From: Marimonas lutisalis
GTDB lineage: Bacteria > Pseudomonadota > Alphaproteobacteria > Rhodobacterales > Rhodobacteraceae
Length of the DNA stretch: 64,000 nucleotides
NCBI RefSeq assembly: GCF_005434965.1
Contig: NZ_SKCI01000001.1
Coordinates: forward strand, 1,510,952-1,574,951
Reading direction: 5' to 3'
Within the stretch, counting starts at the first letter, position 1. Every line of letters begins with the position of its first letter. Below, in pieces: positions 7,748 through 17,820 of the stretch. The notes under the pieces are model-generated. The model did no database searches and was not told the DNA's origin. It saw only the letters and a program-made list of their open reading frames with translations. A program made the position numbers and the translations under genes.

Positions 7748-10048
7748 ATGCGGATTGCATGCCTTGGAGGGGGTCCCGCCGGCCTCTACTTCGCGATATC
7801 CATGAAACTGCGCGATCCGGCCCACGATGTCGTCGTGATCGAACGCAACCGCGCCAACGACACGTTTGGCTGGGGCGTGGTGCTGTCGGATGACGCGCTG
7901 GACCAGCTGGAGGCAAACGACCCCAAGAGCGCCAGGGCCATCCGTGATCATTTCGCCTATTGGGACGATATCGCCGTGATTCACAAGGGCCAGCGCACCG
8001 TATCGGGCGGGCACGGATTTGCCGGGATCGGGCGCAAGCAGCTTTTGACCCTGCTGCAGGAACGCGCCCGCGAACTGGGTGTCGAGCTTCGGTTCGAGAC
8101 CGAGTTCGAAAGCGCAGAGAACTACCACAAGGAATATGACCTGGTCGTTGGGTGCGACGGCATCAATTCGCGGGTACGAGCGGAGTATGCCGAGGTGTTC
8201 CGGCCCAATGTCGAGCTGCGCAAGTGCAAGTTCGTCTGGCTGGGCACGCATCAGAAATTCGACGATGCGTTCACTTTCATCTTCGAGAAAACCGAGCACG
8301 GATGGATCTGGGCGCATGTCTACCAGTTCGATGCGGACACGGCGACGTTCATCGTCGAATGCAGCGAAGAGACTTGGGCGAATTTCGGTTTCCAGGACAT
8401 GAGCAAGGAAGAGATCGTCACGACATGCGAAGATGTCTTTGCCGCGCATCTGGGCGGTCACAGTCTGATGTCGAACGCGGCGCATCTGCGGGGTGCAGCG
8501 GTCTGGATCAACTTTCCCCGCGTTCTGTGCGAACGCTGGTACCACGAAAACGTCGTGCTGCTTGGCGATGCTTCGGCCACGGCGCATTTCTCGATCGGCT
8601 CAGGCACGCGGCTGGCCTGCGACAGCGCAATCGCGCTGGCCGACTACCTGCACTCCGAGCCCACGCTAAAGGCTGCGTTCCAGCGGTACCAGGATGAGCG
8701 CCGACTGGAGGTGCTACGGCTGCAATCCGCGGCGCGCAACAGCCTTGAGTGGTTCGAAGAGGTCGAGCGCTACCTCGATCTCGATCCGGTTCAGTTCAAC
8801 TATTCCCTGCTGACACGGTCGCAGCGAATTTCACATGAAAACCTGCGCCTGCGCGATCCTGCGTGGCTGGAGAGCGCGGAACGCTGGTTCATGGATCAGG
8901 CGGGGGCGCCGAAAGAGGCAGCTGTGCGCGCGCCGATGTTCGCGCCGTTCAAACTGCGCAACATGGCCTTGAAAAACCGGATCGTCGTGTCACCCATGGC
9001 GCAATACAAGGCGGTTGAGGGCTGCCCGACCGATTGGCACCTGGTGCATTACGGCGAACGCGCCAAGGGCGGTGCCGGGCTGGTCTATACAGAGATGACC
9101 TGCGTCAGCGCGGAGGGCCGGATCACACCGGGCTGTCCCGGGCTTTACGCACCAGAGCACGAAGCCGCATGGACGCGCCTGACCGAATTCGTCCATTCCG
9201 AAACCGATGCGAAAATCTGTTGCCAGATCGGACATTCGGGGCGCAAGGGATCGACCCGGCTGGGCTGGGAAGAGATGGACGCCCCCCTGCCCTCTGACAA
9301 CTGGAATCTGGTTTCGGCCTCGGCGATTGCCTGGTCGCCGCGCAACGCCACACCGCGCGAAATCACCCGCGAAGAGATGGATATGGTGCGCGATCAGTTC
9401 GTGGCGGCGGCCCGGATGGCGGAGCGTGCGGGCTTTGACATGATCGAGCTGCACGCCGCGCATGGCTATCTTCTGTCGTCTTTCATCTCGCCGGTATCGA
9501 ACCTTCGCACCGACGGCTATGGCGGCAAACTGGAGAACCGCATGCGTTATCCGCTGGAGGTATTCGAGGCGATGCGGGCGGTTTGGCCCGCGGAAAAGCC
9601 GATGAGTGTGCGGATCAGCGCGAATGACTGGGTGGGCGATGACGGGGTGACACCCGAGGACGCGGTGAAGATCGCACGGATGTTTTCAGAGGCGGGCGCC
9701 GATATCATCGACGTCTCCGCCGGCCAGACCAGTATCGACGCGAAACCCGTATATGGACGGATGTTCCAAACCCCGTTCTCGGACCGCATCCGCAACGAGG
9801 CCGGGATCTGCACCATGGCCGTCGGCAACATCTACGAAGCCGATCATGCCAATTCGATCCTGATGGCCGGGCGCGCCGATCTGGTGGCGGTAGGGCGGCC
9901 GCACCTCTCGGATCCCTACTGGACCCTCCACGAGGCTGCCAAAATCGGCGACCGGCAGGCGGGCGATTGGCCCCTGCCCTACCTCGCGGGCCGCGATCAG
10001 CTGTGGCGGCTGGCAGACCGAGACGCAGAAATGGTGACCAAGGTATGA
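7748..10048 (+). CDS. 2-aminobenzoyl-CoA (anthraniloyl-CoA) monooxygenase/reductase, fused bifunctional flavoprotein
   Basis: This 766-residue fusion has an N-terminal class-A FAD monooxygenase (about residues 1-380; [12 protein letters not shown] at 5, GCDGINSR near 136, [14 protein letters not shown]) and a C-terminal Old Yellow Enzyme/NADH:flavin oxidoreductase (about 395-766; [14 protein letters not shown] near 568). This architecture is that of anthraniloyl-CoA monooxygenase (Azoarcus type), which hydroxylates and reduces 2-aminobenzoyl-CoA to 2-amino-5-oxocyclohex-1-enecarboxyl-CoA. Databases often call such proteins bifunctional salicylyl-CoA 5-hydroxylase/oxidoreductase. The linked CoA ligase and tryptophan dioxygenase support the anthranilate reading. 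GGGAGGA precedes the ATG. The next gene overlaps its stop codon. Confidence 0.87.
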   Translation: MRIACLGGGPAGLYFAISMKLRDPAHDVVVIERNRANDTFGWGVVLSDDALDQLEANDPKSARAIRDHFAYWDDIAVIHKGQRTVSGGHGFAGIGRKQLLTLLQERARELGVELRFETEFESAENYHKEYDLVVGCDGINSRVRAEYAEVFRPNVELRKCKFVWLGTHQKFDDAFTFIFEKTEHGWIWAHVYQFDADTATFIVECSEETWANFGFQDMSKEEIVTTCEDVFAAHLGGHSLMSNAAHLRGAAVWINFPRVLCERWYHENVVLLGDASATAHFSIGSGTRLACDSAIALADYLHSEPTLKAAFQRYQDERRLEVLRLQSAARNSLEWFEEVERYLDLDPVQFNYSLLTRSQRISHENLRLRDPAWLESAERWFMDQAGAPKEAAVRAPMFAPFKLRNMALKNRIVVSPMAQYKAVEGCPTDWHLVHYGERAKGGAGLVYTEMTCVSAEGRITPGCPGLYAPEHEAAWTRLTEFVHSETDAKICCQIGHSGRKGSTRLGWEEMDAPLPSDNWNLVSASAIAWSPRNATPREITREEMDMVRDQFVAAARMAERAGFDMIELHAAHGYLLSSFISPVSNLRTDGYGGKLENRMRYPLEVFEAMRAVWPAEKPMSVRISANDWVGDDGVTPEDAVKIARMFSEAGADIIDVSAGQTSIDAKPVYGRMFQTPFSDRIRNEAGICTMAVGNIYEADHANSILMAGRADLVAVGRPHLSDPYWTLHEAAKIGDRQAGDWPLPYLAGRDQLWRLADRDAEMVTKV

Positions 10049-10524
10049 GCGAGATGATGCAGCGCGAGAGACAGGTTCACGAACCGCTATCGAAGGCCCG
10101 GCTGAGGCTGTGGCTGAAGCTTTTGAAAGCGTCGAGCCAGATCGAGAGCAATATTCGCAGGAAGCTGCGCAACGAATGCAATTCGACCCTGCCACGGTTC
10201 GACGTGATGTCGGCGCTCTATCGCGCGCAAGACGGCCTGAAGATGAGCGAGATCAGCCAGAGGCTGCGGGTTTCGAACGGCAACATCACCGGCATCGTCG
10301 ACAAGCTGACCGAGGAAGGGCTGGCGCTGCGCGTGGCCGTTCCGGGCGACCGGCGGGCGCATCTGGTGCGGCTGACCGAAAAGGGCCGTGCGGTCTTTGC
10401 CGACCAGGCCACGCGGCATGAAAGCTGGATCGACGAAATGCTGGGTGGACTGAACGAAGACGACATCGAGGGGATGATCCTGCGCCTCGATCACCTGGGC
10501 GAAACCCTGGAGGAACAAGACTGA
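10045..10524 (+). CDS. MarR-family transcriptional regulator
   Basis: This 159-residue protein has a winged-helix core (about residues 55-120, with [20 protein letters not shown] and the wing [16 protein letters not shown]) flanked by dimerisation helices. The start is set at the ATG overlapping the preceding stop (ATGA), giving a normal MarR length. Position as second gene of the operon suggests local control of anthranilate degradation, most likely repression relieved by an aryl-CoA intermediate, as known for other MarR regulators of aryl-CoA pathways. It overlaps the next gene by one base. Confidence 0.88.
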   Translation: MSEMMQRERQVHEPLSKARLRLWLKLLKASSQIESNIRRKLRNECNSTLPRFDVMSALYRAQDGLKMSEISQRLRVSNGNITGIVDKLTEEGLALRVAVPGDRRAHLVRLTEKGRAVFADQATRHESWIDEMLGGLNEDDIEGMILRLDHLGETLEEQD

Positions 10525-11324
10525 TGCAAAGAGACGTGACCCATTTTCAATGCGAGATTGACGGCGGCGTGGCGACAATTGCCCTGAACCGGCCGGAACG
10601 GAAAAACCCGCTGACCTTCGACAGCTATGCGGAGCTGCGCGACTGGTTCCGTGATCTGCATTACGATGACGAGGTCAAAGCGGTGATCTTTGCCCCGACG
10701 GGTGGCAATTTCAGCTCGGGCGGGGATGTGCATGAAATCATCGGGCCGCTGACCAAAATGAACATGAAGGAGTTGCTGCGCTTTACCCGGATGACCGGCG
10801 ACCTGGTGAAGGCGATGATCAATTGCGGCAAGCCGATCATCGCCGCGGTCGATGGCGTGTGCGCGGGCGCAGGCGCGATCATCGCGATGGCATCGGACAT
10901 GCGGATCGCCACGCCTCAAGCGAAGACGGCATTCCTGTTCACCCGTGTGGGCCTTGCGGGCTGTGACATGGGCGCCTGCGCGATCCTGCCGCGGATCATC
11001 GGTCAGTCGCGCGCGGCCGAGCTGCTGTATACCGGGCGGGCGATGAGCGCGCAGGAAGGCGTGGACTGGGGCTTTTTCAGCCGTCTGGCCGAGACCGATG
11101 ACCTGATGAACGAGGCGCAGGCAATGGCGACACGGATCGCGGAAGGCCCCAATTTCGCGCATATGATGACCAAGACGATGCTGGCGCAGGAATGGTCGAT
11201 GAGCCTTGAGATGGCGATCGAGGCCGAGGCGCAGGCCCAGGCGATCTGCATGCAGGGGCAGGATTTCCACCGCGCCTATCATGCCTTTGTCGCCAAGGAA
11301 AAACCGGTGTTCGAGGGCGACTGA
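10524..11324 (+). CDS. Enoyl-CoA hydratase/isomerase family protein
   Basis: This 266-residue crotonase-fold protein carries the oxyanion-hole segments GNFSSGGDV (near residue 62) and [12 protein letters not shown] (near 112). Family members hydrate, isomerise or open rings of CoA thioesters. In this operon it would act on the alicyclic CoA thioester produced by the fused monooxygenase/reductase, in a beta-oxidation-like sequence with the following acyl-CoA dehydrogenase. The exact reaction (hydration or hydrolytic ring cleavage) cannot be told. It is tightly packed: start and stop overlap both neighbours by one base. Confidence 0.85.
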   Translation: MQRDVTHFQCEIDGGVATIALNRPERKNPLTFDSYAELRDWFRDLHYDDEVKAVIFAPTGGNFSSGGDVHEIIGPLTKMNMKELLRFTRMTGDLVKAMINCGKPIIAAVDGVCAGAGAIIAMASDMRIATPQAKTAFLFTRVGLAGCDMGACAILPRIIGQSRAAELLYTGRAMSAQEGVDWGFFSRLAETDDLMNEAQAMATRIAEGPNFAHMMTKTMLAQEWSMSLEMAIEAEAQAQAICMQGQDFHRAYHAFVAKEKPVFEGD

Positions 11325-12472
11325 TGGCGGACAAGAGCTTCCTTCACTGGCCCTTTTTCGAGGATCGACATCGGGCGTTGGCCGAGGAGCTTGAAACCTT
11401 TGCCGCGGGCCTCGCCATCGCTCACTCGGATACGGATGCGGCCTGCCGGGCGCTTGTGACGGCCCTGGGGGATGCCGGGACCCTGAAACATTCGGGCGCC
11501 GAGGACGGAAAACTCGATGTGCGCAGCCTGTGCCTGATCCGCGAGACGCTGGCGTGCCATGACGGGCTGGCCGATTTCGCCTTTGCCATGCAGGGGCTGG
11601 GCACCGGGGCAATTTCGCTGTTCGGAACGGATGCGCAAAAGGCCGAATGGCTGCCGCAGACGCGCGCCGGCAAAGCGATATCGGCCTTTGCCCTGACCGA
11701 GCCGCAATCGGGTTCGGACGTGGCCAGTTCGACGATGACGGCCACATCCGACGGCAATGATTATGTTCTGAACGGTGAAAAGACGTGGATATCCAATGGT
11801 GGCATCGCCGATGTCTACACGCTGTTCGCCCGTACTGGCGAGGCACCCGGTGCGAAAGGGTTGTCGGCTTTTGTCGTGCCCACCGGGTTGCCTGGATTCG
11901 AGGTGGTCGAGCGGCTGGATACCATCGCCCCCCATCCACTGGCGACGCTGCGGTTCACCGATTGCCGTATACCGGCCAGCGCCATGATCGGGGACCCCGG
12001 CGCGGGATTCCGGATTGCCATGTCTGTTCTGGATGTCTTTCGATCGACGGTCGCGGCGGCGGCGCTCGGCTTTGCCCGCCGCGCGCTGGACGAGGCGGTG
12101 GCGCGGGTCACCACACGGCAGGTGCAGGGCGCGCCGCTCGCGGATTTACAGATGGTGCAGGGCCATATCGCGGACATGGCGGTTGATGTGGATGCAGCCG
12201 CCCTGCTGGTTTACCGGGCCGCCTGGACCAAGGATGCAGGCGCGCCAAGGGTTACCCGCGAGGCGGCAATGGCGAAGCTTTTCGCCACCGATCACGCGCA
12301 GGACGTCATCGACCGTGCCGTGCAACTGCATGGCGGCGACGGCGTAAAATCGGGTGAGGCCGTCGAGAAGCTTTACCGCGAGATACGGGCCCTGCGCATC
12401 TACGAAGGAGCCTCGGACGTGCAACGCGTAGTAATCGCGCGCCAGACGCTGGGCCAGCTTCACGGAGGATAA
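11324..12472 (+). CDS. Acyl-CoA dehydrogenase
   Basis: This 382-residue FAD enzyme shows the family blocks [14 protein letters not shown] (near residue 123), [13 protein letters not shown] (near 147) and, near the C-terminus, [10 protein letters not shown] and [10 protein letters not shown], in which the glutamate is the expected catalytic base. It oxidises an acyl-CoA to the 2-enoyl-CoA and passes electrons to ETF. In context it would serve the lower anthraniloyl-CoA pathway. It overlaps the upstream hydratase by one base and is 3 bp from the ligase. Confidence 0.88.
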   Translation: MADKSFLHWPFFEDRHRALAEELETFAAGLAIAHSDTDAACRALVTALGDAGTLKHSGAEDGKLDVRSLCLIRETLACHDGLADFAFAMQGLGTGAISLFGTDAQKAEWLPQTRAGKAISAFALTEPQSGSDVASSTMTATSDGNDYVLNGEKTWISNGGIADVYTLFARTGEAPGAKGLSAFVVPTGLPGFEVVERLDTIAPHPLATLRFTDCRIPASAMIGDPGAGFRIAMSVLDVFRSTVAAAALGFARRALDEAVARVTTRQVQGAPLADLQMVQGHIADMAVDVDAAALLVYRAAWTKDAGAPRVTREAAMAKLFATDHAQDVIDRAVQLHGGDGVKSGEAVEKLYREIRALRIYEGASDVQRVVIARQTLGQLHGG

Positions 12473-12475
12473 GGG

Positions 12476-14095
12476 ATGTTGCGACCATCGGCCCATGAAG
12501 ACAGTTTCGCGCGGGATAACCTGCCCCCGCCGGAAACCTGGCCCGATCTGCTGTTGGACGGGTTCGACTATCCCGACCGGCTGAACGCGGCTGTCGAGCT
12601 GACCGATGCGATGGTCGCAAAAGGGTTTGGAGACAACACGGCGCTGATTGGCAATGGACGGCGGCGCACTTACAAGGAATTGACGGATTGGACCAACCGT
12701 CTGGCCCACGCGCTGGTCGAAGACTTGGGTGTAAGGCCCGGAAATCGCGTGCTTATCCGATCAGCCAACAACCCGGCGATGGTGGCTTGCTGGCTGGCCG
12801 CGACCAAGGCCGGCGCGGTGGTAGTGAACACAATGCCGATGCTGCGCGCGGGCGAATTGGCCAAATATGTCGACAAGGCCGAGATCACCCACGCGCTTTG
12901 CGATACGCGGCTGATGGACGAGATGACGGTCTGCGCCAAGAAGTCGAGTTTCCTGAAAACGGTGGTGGGGTTCGATGGCACCTCGAACCACGATGCCGAG
13001 TTGGACCGGCTTGCCCTGGAAAAACCCGTGCAGTTCGATGCGGTCGACACAGCGCAGGACGACGTGGCCCTGATCGGGTTCACCTCGGGCTCGACCGGAG
13101 AGCCAAAGGGCACGATACATTTCCACCGCGACCTGCTGATCATCGCCGATGGCTATGCGCGCGAGGTTCTGGATGTGCGGCCCGCGGATGTTTTCGTGGG
13201 CTCGCCGCCGCTGGCGTTTACCTTCGGGCTTGGCGGCCTGGCGATCTTTCCGCTGCGCTTTGGCGCGGCGGCGACGCTGCTGGAACAAGCCACGCCGCCC
13301 AACATGATCGAGATCATCGAGAAATACCGCGCGACGGTGTGTTTCACCGCACCGACCGCCTATCGCGCCATGCTGACCGCGATGGAGGAAGGCGCCGATC
13401 TGTCGTCGCTGCGTGCCGCCGTCAGCGCGGGCGAGACACTGCCCGCACCGGTCTATAACAGTTGGATGGAAAAGACCGGCAAGCCGATGCTGGACGGGAT
13501 CGGCGCGACGGAAATGCTGCATATCTTCATTACCAACCGCTTTGAAGACCACCGCCCCGCCTGCACCGGAAAACCGGTGAGCGGGTATGAAGCCAAGATC
13601 GTCGGCGAGGATGGCCATGACCTGCCCCCAGGCGAGGTTGGACGGCTGGCAGTGCGCGGGCCGACAGGGTGCCGCTATCTGCGCGGGGAACGGCAGGCGG
13701 AATACGTGCAGAACGGCTGGAACATCACCGGCGATGCATTTTCGATGGACAAAGACGGTTATTTCCACTTCGCCGCGCGCAACGACGACATGATCCTGTC
13801 GGCAGGCTACAACATCGCCGGGCCCGAGGTGGAAGCTGCGCTGCTGGCTCATGACGCCGTGGCCGAATGCGCGGTGATCGGCGTGCCGGATGAGGCCCGC
13901 GGCGCAATCGTCGAAGCGCATGTGGTGCTGGCCGAAGGCGCAACGCCCGGTGAGGGGCTTGCCAAGGCGTTGCAGGATCACGTGAAAGCGTCGATTGCGC
14001 CCTATAAATACCCGCGCTCAATCGTTTTCGCCGATGCCCTGCCCAAGACCGAGACCGGGAAAATCCAGCGCTTTCGCCTGAGGAGAGACAAATGA
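12476..14095 (+). CDS. Benzoate-CoA ligase family enzyme, probably 2-aminobenzoate-CoA ligase
   Basis: This 539-residue ANL-superfamily enzyme adenylates a carboxylate and transfers it to CoA. Visible motifs are the P-loop-like GFTSGSTGEPKGT (near 196), the aromatic-acid-subtype block PLAFTFGLGGLAIFPLRFG, the hinge region ILSAGYNIAGPEVE and the C-terminal catalytic lysine in PKTETGKIQR. Similarity to benzoate- and 2-aminobenzoate-CoA ligases plus the co-transcribed anthraniloyl-CoA monooxygenase point to anthranilate as substrate. It overlaps kynA by 4 bp. Confidence 0.85.
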   Translation: MLRPSAHEDSFARDNLPPPETWPDLLLDGFDYPDRLNAAVELTDAMVAKGFGDNTALIGNGRRRTYKELTDWTNRLAHALVEDLGVRPGNRVLIRSANNPAMVACWLAATKAGAVVVNTMPMLRAGELAKYVDKAEITHALCDTRLMDEMTVCAKKSSFLKTVVGFDGTSNHDAELDRLALEKPVQFDAVDTAQDDVALIGFTSGSTGEPKGTIHFHRDLLIIADGYAREVLDVRPADVFVGSPPLAFTFGLGGLAIFPLRFGAAATLLEQATPPNMIEIIEKYRATVCFTAPTAYRAMLTAMEEGADLSSLRAAVSAGETLPAPVYNSWMEKTGKPMLDGIGATEMLHIFITNRFEDHRPACTGKPVSGYEAKIVGEDGHDLPPGEVGRLAVRGPTGCRYLRGERQAEYVQNGWNITGDAFSMDKDGYFHFAARNDDMILSAGYNIAGPEVEAALLAHDAVAECAVIGVPDEARGAIVEAHVVLAEGATPGEGLAKALQDHVKASIAPYKYPRSIVFADALPKTETGKIQRFRLRRDK

Positions 14096-14922
14096 GCAGC
14101 GCCTATGATCCCGGGCGCGAGGGCGCCAGACTGAGCTTTGACGGCGCGATGTCCTATGGCGACTACCTGCATCTGGAAGCGATGCTGGACCAGCAGCATC
14201 CGATGAGCGATGCGCATGACGAGATGCTGTTCATCATCCAGCACCAGACCAGCGAACTGTGGATGAAGCTGGCGATTCATGAATTAACAGCGGCGCGCAA
14301 TGCTCTGAAATCCAGTGAATTTCCGCAGATGTTCAAGATGTTGGCCCGGGTCAGCCGGATTTTCGAGCAGCTGAACAGTGCCTGGGACGTTTTGCGCACG
14401 ATGACGCCGGCCGATTATACCCGGTTCCGGGAGGCCTTGGGGCCTTCGTCGGGATTCCAGTCATGGCAGTACCGGATGATCGAATACGTGCTGGGCAATC
14501 GAAACCCGAACATGCTGAAGCCGCATGCGCACGTTCCCGAGGTGAAAAAGCACCTGGAGGCCGAATTTGCCCAGCCGAGTTTCTACGACGAGGTGGTCGT
14601 GCAGCTGTTCGAAGGCACCGGCGGCGGCACGCCCCCTGCCCCGCAGCTTGATGCGCCGCACAGCGCGCAACCCGAGATCCAGGCCCGCTGGAAGATCGTC
14701 TACGAGGACAGCGAAACGCATTGGTCGCTTTACGAGTTGGCTGAGAAACTGGTTGATCTCGAAGACTATTTCCGCCGCTGGCGGTTCAACCATCTGACCA
14801 CCGTAGAGCGCGTCATCGGGTTCAAGCGGGGGACCGGGGGGACGACGGGGGTGCGGTATTTGCGCAGGATGCTGGATGTGGAGCTCTTCCCGGAGCTTTG
14901 GCACCTGCGCGGCGAGTTGTAG
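14092..14922 (+). CDS. kynA: Tryptophan 2,3-dioxygenase
   Basis: This 276-residue cytosolic haem enzyme oxidises L-tryptophan to N-formylkynurenine. Diagnostic motifs are HQTSELWMKL at residue 51, PSSGFQSWQYR near 121, the haem-ligand region FNHLTTVERV near 232 and FKRGTGGTTGVRYL near 244. Length matches bacterial TDOs. Its 4-bp overlap with the anthranilate-CoA ligase gene shows that the operon is built to take tryptophan through kynurenine and anthranilate. Kynurenine formamidase and kynureninase are not in this window and must lie elsewhere if the path is complete. Confidence 0.96.
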   Translation: MSSAYDPGREGARLSFDGAMSYGDYLHLEAMLDQQHPMSDAHDEMLFIIQHQTSELWMKLAIHELTAARNALKSSEFPQMFKMLARVSRIFEQLNSAWDVLRTMTPADYTRFREALGPSSGFQSWQYRMIEYVLGNRNPNMLKPHAHVPEVKKHLEAEFAQPSFYDEVVVQLFEGTGGGTPPAPQLDAPHSAQPEIQARWKIVYEDSETHWSLYELAEKLVDLEDYFRRWRFNHLTTVERVIGFKRGTGGTTGVRYLRRMLDVELFPELWHLRGEL

Positions 14923-14938
14923 GAAAGGAGACGGGCGA

Positions 14939-15340
14939 ATGGCGGGCAAAACGATCCAACCGGAGGGCTGGGCCCCGGCGCTGGGATATGCCAACGGGAT
15001 GCTGATGGCGGATGGCACGCTGCATGTCGCGGGCCAGATCGGCTGGAACGCGCAGAAGGTGTTCGAGCGCCACGACTTCGTTGGCCAGATGGAGCAAACC
15101 CTTGAGAACATTTCCACAATCGTCCGTGCCGCAGGCGGTGAGGTAAGCGATATCGGGCGGTTGACCTGGTACGTGAAGGACAAGGCCGAATACCTGGCGC
15201 ATCAGCGCGAGGTGGGCGACGCATACCGCCGCGTCTTCGGGCGGCATTTCCCGGCGATGTCGCTGCTGGTGGTGCGGGACCTGGTCGAGGACGAGGCGCT
15301 GCTGGAGATCGAGGCGACGGCCTATATCGCGAAAGGTTAA
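14939..15340 (+). CDS. Rid (YjgF/YER057c/UK114) family protein
   Basis: This 133-residue protein has the Rid fold (…LHVAGQIGWN…, …PAMSLLVVRDLVEDEALLEIEA…). Archetypal RidA hydrolyses reactive enamines/imines using an arginine in a PAR motif before the last strands; here that position reads PAM, so the arginine is missing, while the LLEIE glutamate region is kept. This places it with the Rid4-7-like branch rather than RidA. In this operon it may deaminate an amino/enamine intermediate (2-aminomuconate deaminases belong to the wider family). AGGAAAGGAG precedes the ATG, 16 bp after kynA. Confidence 0.82.
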   Translation: MAGKTIQPEGWAPALGYANGMLMADGTLHVAGQIGWNAQKVFERHDFVGQMEQTLENISTIVRAAGGEVSDIGRLTWYVKDKAEYLAHQREVGDAYRRVFGRHFPAMSLLVVRDLVEDEALLEIEATAYIAKG

Positions 15341-15363
15341 CGCCGAAAACGGGCGGCACAACG

Positions 15364-15392
15364 CGTGCACAGGACGTGCACAACCCGTGCAC
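15364..15392. repeat. Three phased CGTGCAC direct repeats
   Basis: CGTGCAC occurs at 15364, 15375 and 15386, exactly 11 bp apart, so the copies lie on one face of the helix; each contains the palindrome GTGCAC. They lie about 130 bp upstream of the molybdoenzyme gene and after the anthranilate operon. A cooperative regulator-binding site is likely; the regulator is unknown. Confidence 0.5.
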
Positions 15393-15519
15393 CCCCCTTT
15401 CGGGCCACGGCAAGAGATTAACGCCACGAAAAATCGGTTAATGCGGCACCACGGGAGGGCTTGCGTGACGGACGGACGCGCGCCACCATGGTGCGGTCAC
15501 GCTGAACCGGGGGCGAGAG

Positions 15520-17820
15520 ATGAAAGACCTTGACCGCAAGCCGATCACCAACAGCCATTGGGGCACCTACTGGGTAGACATCGAAGACGGGCGGGTCAGT
15601 GGGCTGGAGCCGTTCGAGGCCGATCCCGACCCCTCGCCCATCGGGCAGAACATCATCGGCGTGCTGGATGATCCGCTGCGCATCACCGCGCCGCATGTGC
15701 GCAAAAGCTGGCTGGAACATGGCCCCGGCGCGCATGGAGAGCGGCGCGGCGAGGATCCCTTTGTCGAGGTGAGTTGGGACGAGGTAAACCAGCTGATCGC
15801 GGATGAACTGGAGCGCGTGCGCAAGACCCACGGCAACAGCGCGATTTACGCTGGATCCTATGGTTGGGCCAGCGCCGGGCGGTTTCACCATGCGCAGGGG
15901 CAGCTGAAACGTTTCCTTAATTGCATCGGCGGCTATACCAAATCGGTGAACACCTACAGTTTCGCCGCGGCCGAGGTGGTGGTGCCGCATGTGCTGGGCG
16001 ATTTCCGCGCCTTCTTGGACCGGATGACGGCGTGGGAGTCGATCGCCGAGGCCTGCGACCTGTTCGTGGCGTTTGGCGGCGTGCCCCTGAAGAACGGGCA
16101 GATCACCCAGGGCGGCACCGGCGCGCATGTGCAGAAGGCGGGCCTTCTGGCCGCGCATGCGGTCGGCACGCGGTTCGTCAATGTCTCTCCCCTGCGGTCC
16201 GACGTGCTGGACGAGGTCGGGGCGGAATGGCTGGCGCTGCGGCCCTCGACCGACGCGGCGCTGATGCTGGGGCTGGCGCACACGATCCTGAGCGAGGGTC
16301 TGCATGACCGGGCGTTCCTGGAGCGTTACACCGTCGGGTTCGACCGCTGGGCGGCTTACCTGACCGGCGAGAGCGACGGTGTGGCCAAATCCGCCGACTG
16401 GGCGGCGGAGATCACCGAGATCCCCGCCGACACGATCCGCGACCTGGCCCGCCGGATGGCCAAGGGGCGCACGATGATCTCGGTCGCTTATGCGCTGACG
16501 CGGCAGGACCATGGCGAGCAGCCCTATTGGGCCGGCATCGCGCTGGCGGCGATGCTGGGCCAGATCGGCCTGCCGGGCGGCGGTGTGGGCTTCGGCTATT
16601 CGGCGATGAACCACACCGGGCTGAACCGCCGACAGGTGCCCTATGCCGCCTTTCCGCAGGGCCAGAACCCGGTGCGTGATTACATCCCCGTGGCGCGGAT
16701 CACCGACATGCTGGAGAATCCCGGCGGCGAGGTGGACTATAACGGCCGGCGCCTGACTTATCCCGATATCCGGCTGGTCTGGTGGGCGGGCGGCAACCCG
16801 TTTCACCATCACCAGGACCTGAACCGGATGCGCAAGGCCTGGGCCAAGCCCGAGACGATCATCGCCAATGAATGGTGCTGGAACGCGCTGGCGCGGCATG
16901 CCGATATCGTGCTGCCCTGCACCACGCCGCTTGAGCGCAGCGATACCGCGATGTCGCCCAAGGACCCTTACCTGACGATGATGGACAAGGTGATGGAGCC
17001 CGTGGGCGAGGCACGCGACGATCACGAGATTTTCCGCGGGATCGCGGCGCGGATGGGTGTGGAAGAGGCCTTTACCGAAGGGCGCAGCCCCGAGGACTGG
17101 CAGCGGTGGCTTTATGACGTGTCGCGGCAGGCCGCCGCGCGGGGTGGTGTGGAGCTGCCCGGGTTCGAGGAACTGCGCGAGGCGGGCTGGCACCGGGTGC
17201 CAGAGCCCGACGAACCCACGGTGATGATGAAGGCCTTTCGCGACGATCCGGAGGGGCGGCCGCTGAAGACGCCGAGCGGAAAGATCGAGATATTCTCGGA
17301 AACGATTGCCGGGTTCGGCTATGACGATTGCCCGGGCCACCCGGCGTGGATCGAACCGCTGGAATGGCTGGGCGGAGCCACGCGTGCCGCGCCGCTGCAC
17401 ATGATTTCGAACCAGCCCAAGACCAAGCTGCACAGCCAGATCGACCACGGCAAGGTGAGCCGGGCCGACCGCGTGCAGGGCCGCGAGCCGCTCTTGATGC
17501 ATCCCGAGGATGCCGCCGCGCGGGGATTGAGCGACGGCCAGATCGTGCGGATCTTCAACGGGCGTGGCGCCTGTTTTGCCGGGTTGCGCATCAGCGAAGA
17601 CATCCGCCCGGGCGTGATCCAGATGGCGACCGGCGCGTGGTACGACCCCGACGGCGAAACCTGTCTGCACGGTAATCCCAACGCGCTAACCCCGGACAAG
17701 GGCACATCGCGTCTGGCCCAGGGGCCGATCGCGCATTCCTGCCTGGTCGAGGTCGAGGCGGCGGCGGATGTGCCCGCGTTGAAAATCACGCGCCCGCCGA
17801 TGATCGAGAAACGGGCCTAG
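15520..17820 (+). CDS. Molybdopterin oxidoreductase of the BisC/TorA/DMSO-reductase family
   Basis: This 766-residue bis-MGD molybdoenzyme resembles biotin sulfoxide, TMAO and DMSO reductases. Serine 147 in NTYSFAAAEV occupies the molybdenum-ligand position. The N-terminus lacks both a twin-arginine signal and an Fe-S cysteine motif, so it is predicted cytoplasmic and BisC-like, using a soluble reductant. Typical C-terminal MGD-binding segments (LHMISNQPKTKLHSQ; IVRIFNGRGACFAGL) are present. Roles in this group include rescue of oxidised biotin or methionine sulfoxide and reduction of S- or N-oxides. It appears monocistronic and its 3' end overlaps a convergent gene by 4 bp. Confidence 0.87.
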   Translation: MKDLDRKPITNSHWGTYWVDIEDGRVSGLEPFEADPDPSPIGQNIIGVLDDPLRITAPHVRKSWLEHGPGAHGERRGEDPFVEVSWDEVNQLIADELERVRKTHGNSAIYAGSYGWASAGRFHHAQGQLKRFLNCIGGYTKSVNTYSFAAAEVVVPHVLGDFRAFLDRMTAWESIAEACDLFVAFGGVPLKNGQITQGGTGAHVQKAGLLAAHAVGTRFVNVSPLRSDVLDEVGAEWLALRPSTDAALMLGLAHTILSEGLHDRAFLERYTVGFDRWAAYLTGESDGVAKSADWAAEITEIPADTIRDLARRMAKGRTMISVAYALTRQDHGEQPYWAGIALAAMLGQIGLPGGGVGFGYSAMNHTGLNRRQVPYAAFPQGQNPVRDYIPVARITDMLENPGGEVDYNGRRLTYPDIRLVWWAGGNPFHHHQDLNRMRKAWAKPETIIANEWCWNALARHADIVLPCTTPLERSDTAMSPKDPYLTMMDKVMEPVGEARDDHEIFRGIAARMGVEEAFTEGRSPEDWQRWLYDVSRQAAARGGVELPGFEELREAGWHRVPEPDEPTVMMKAFRDDPEGRPLKTPSGKIEIFSETIAGFGYDDCPGHPAWIEPLEWLGGATRAAPLHMISNQPKTKLHSQIDHGKVSRADRVQGREPLLMHPEDAAARGLSDGQIVRIFNGRGACFAGLRISEDIRPGVIQMATGAWYDPDGETCLHGNPNALTPDKGTSRLAQGPIAHSCLVEVEAAADVPALKITRPPMIEKRA

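Noticed and set aside
15418-17670. 750-codon open frame antisense to the BisC-like gene
   Set aside because: No domains; mirrors third-position GC bias of the real gene.
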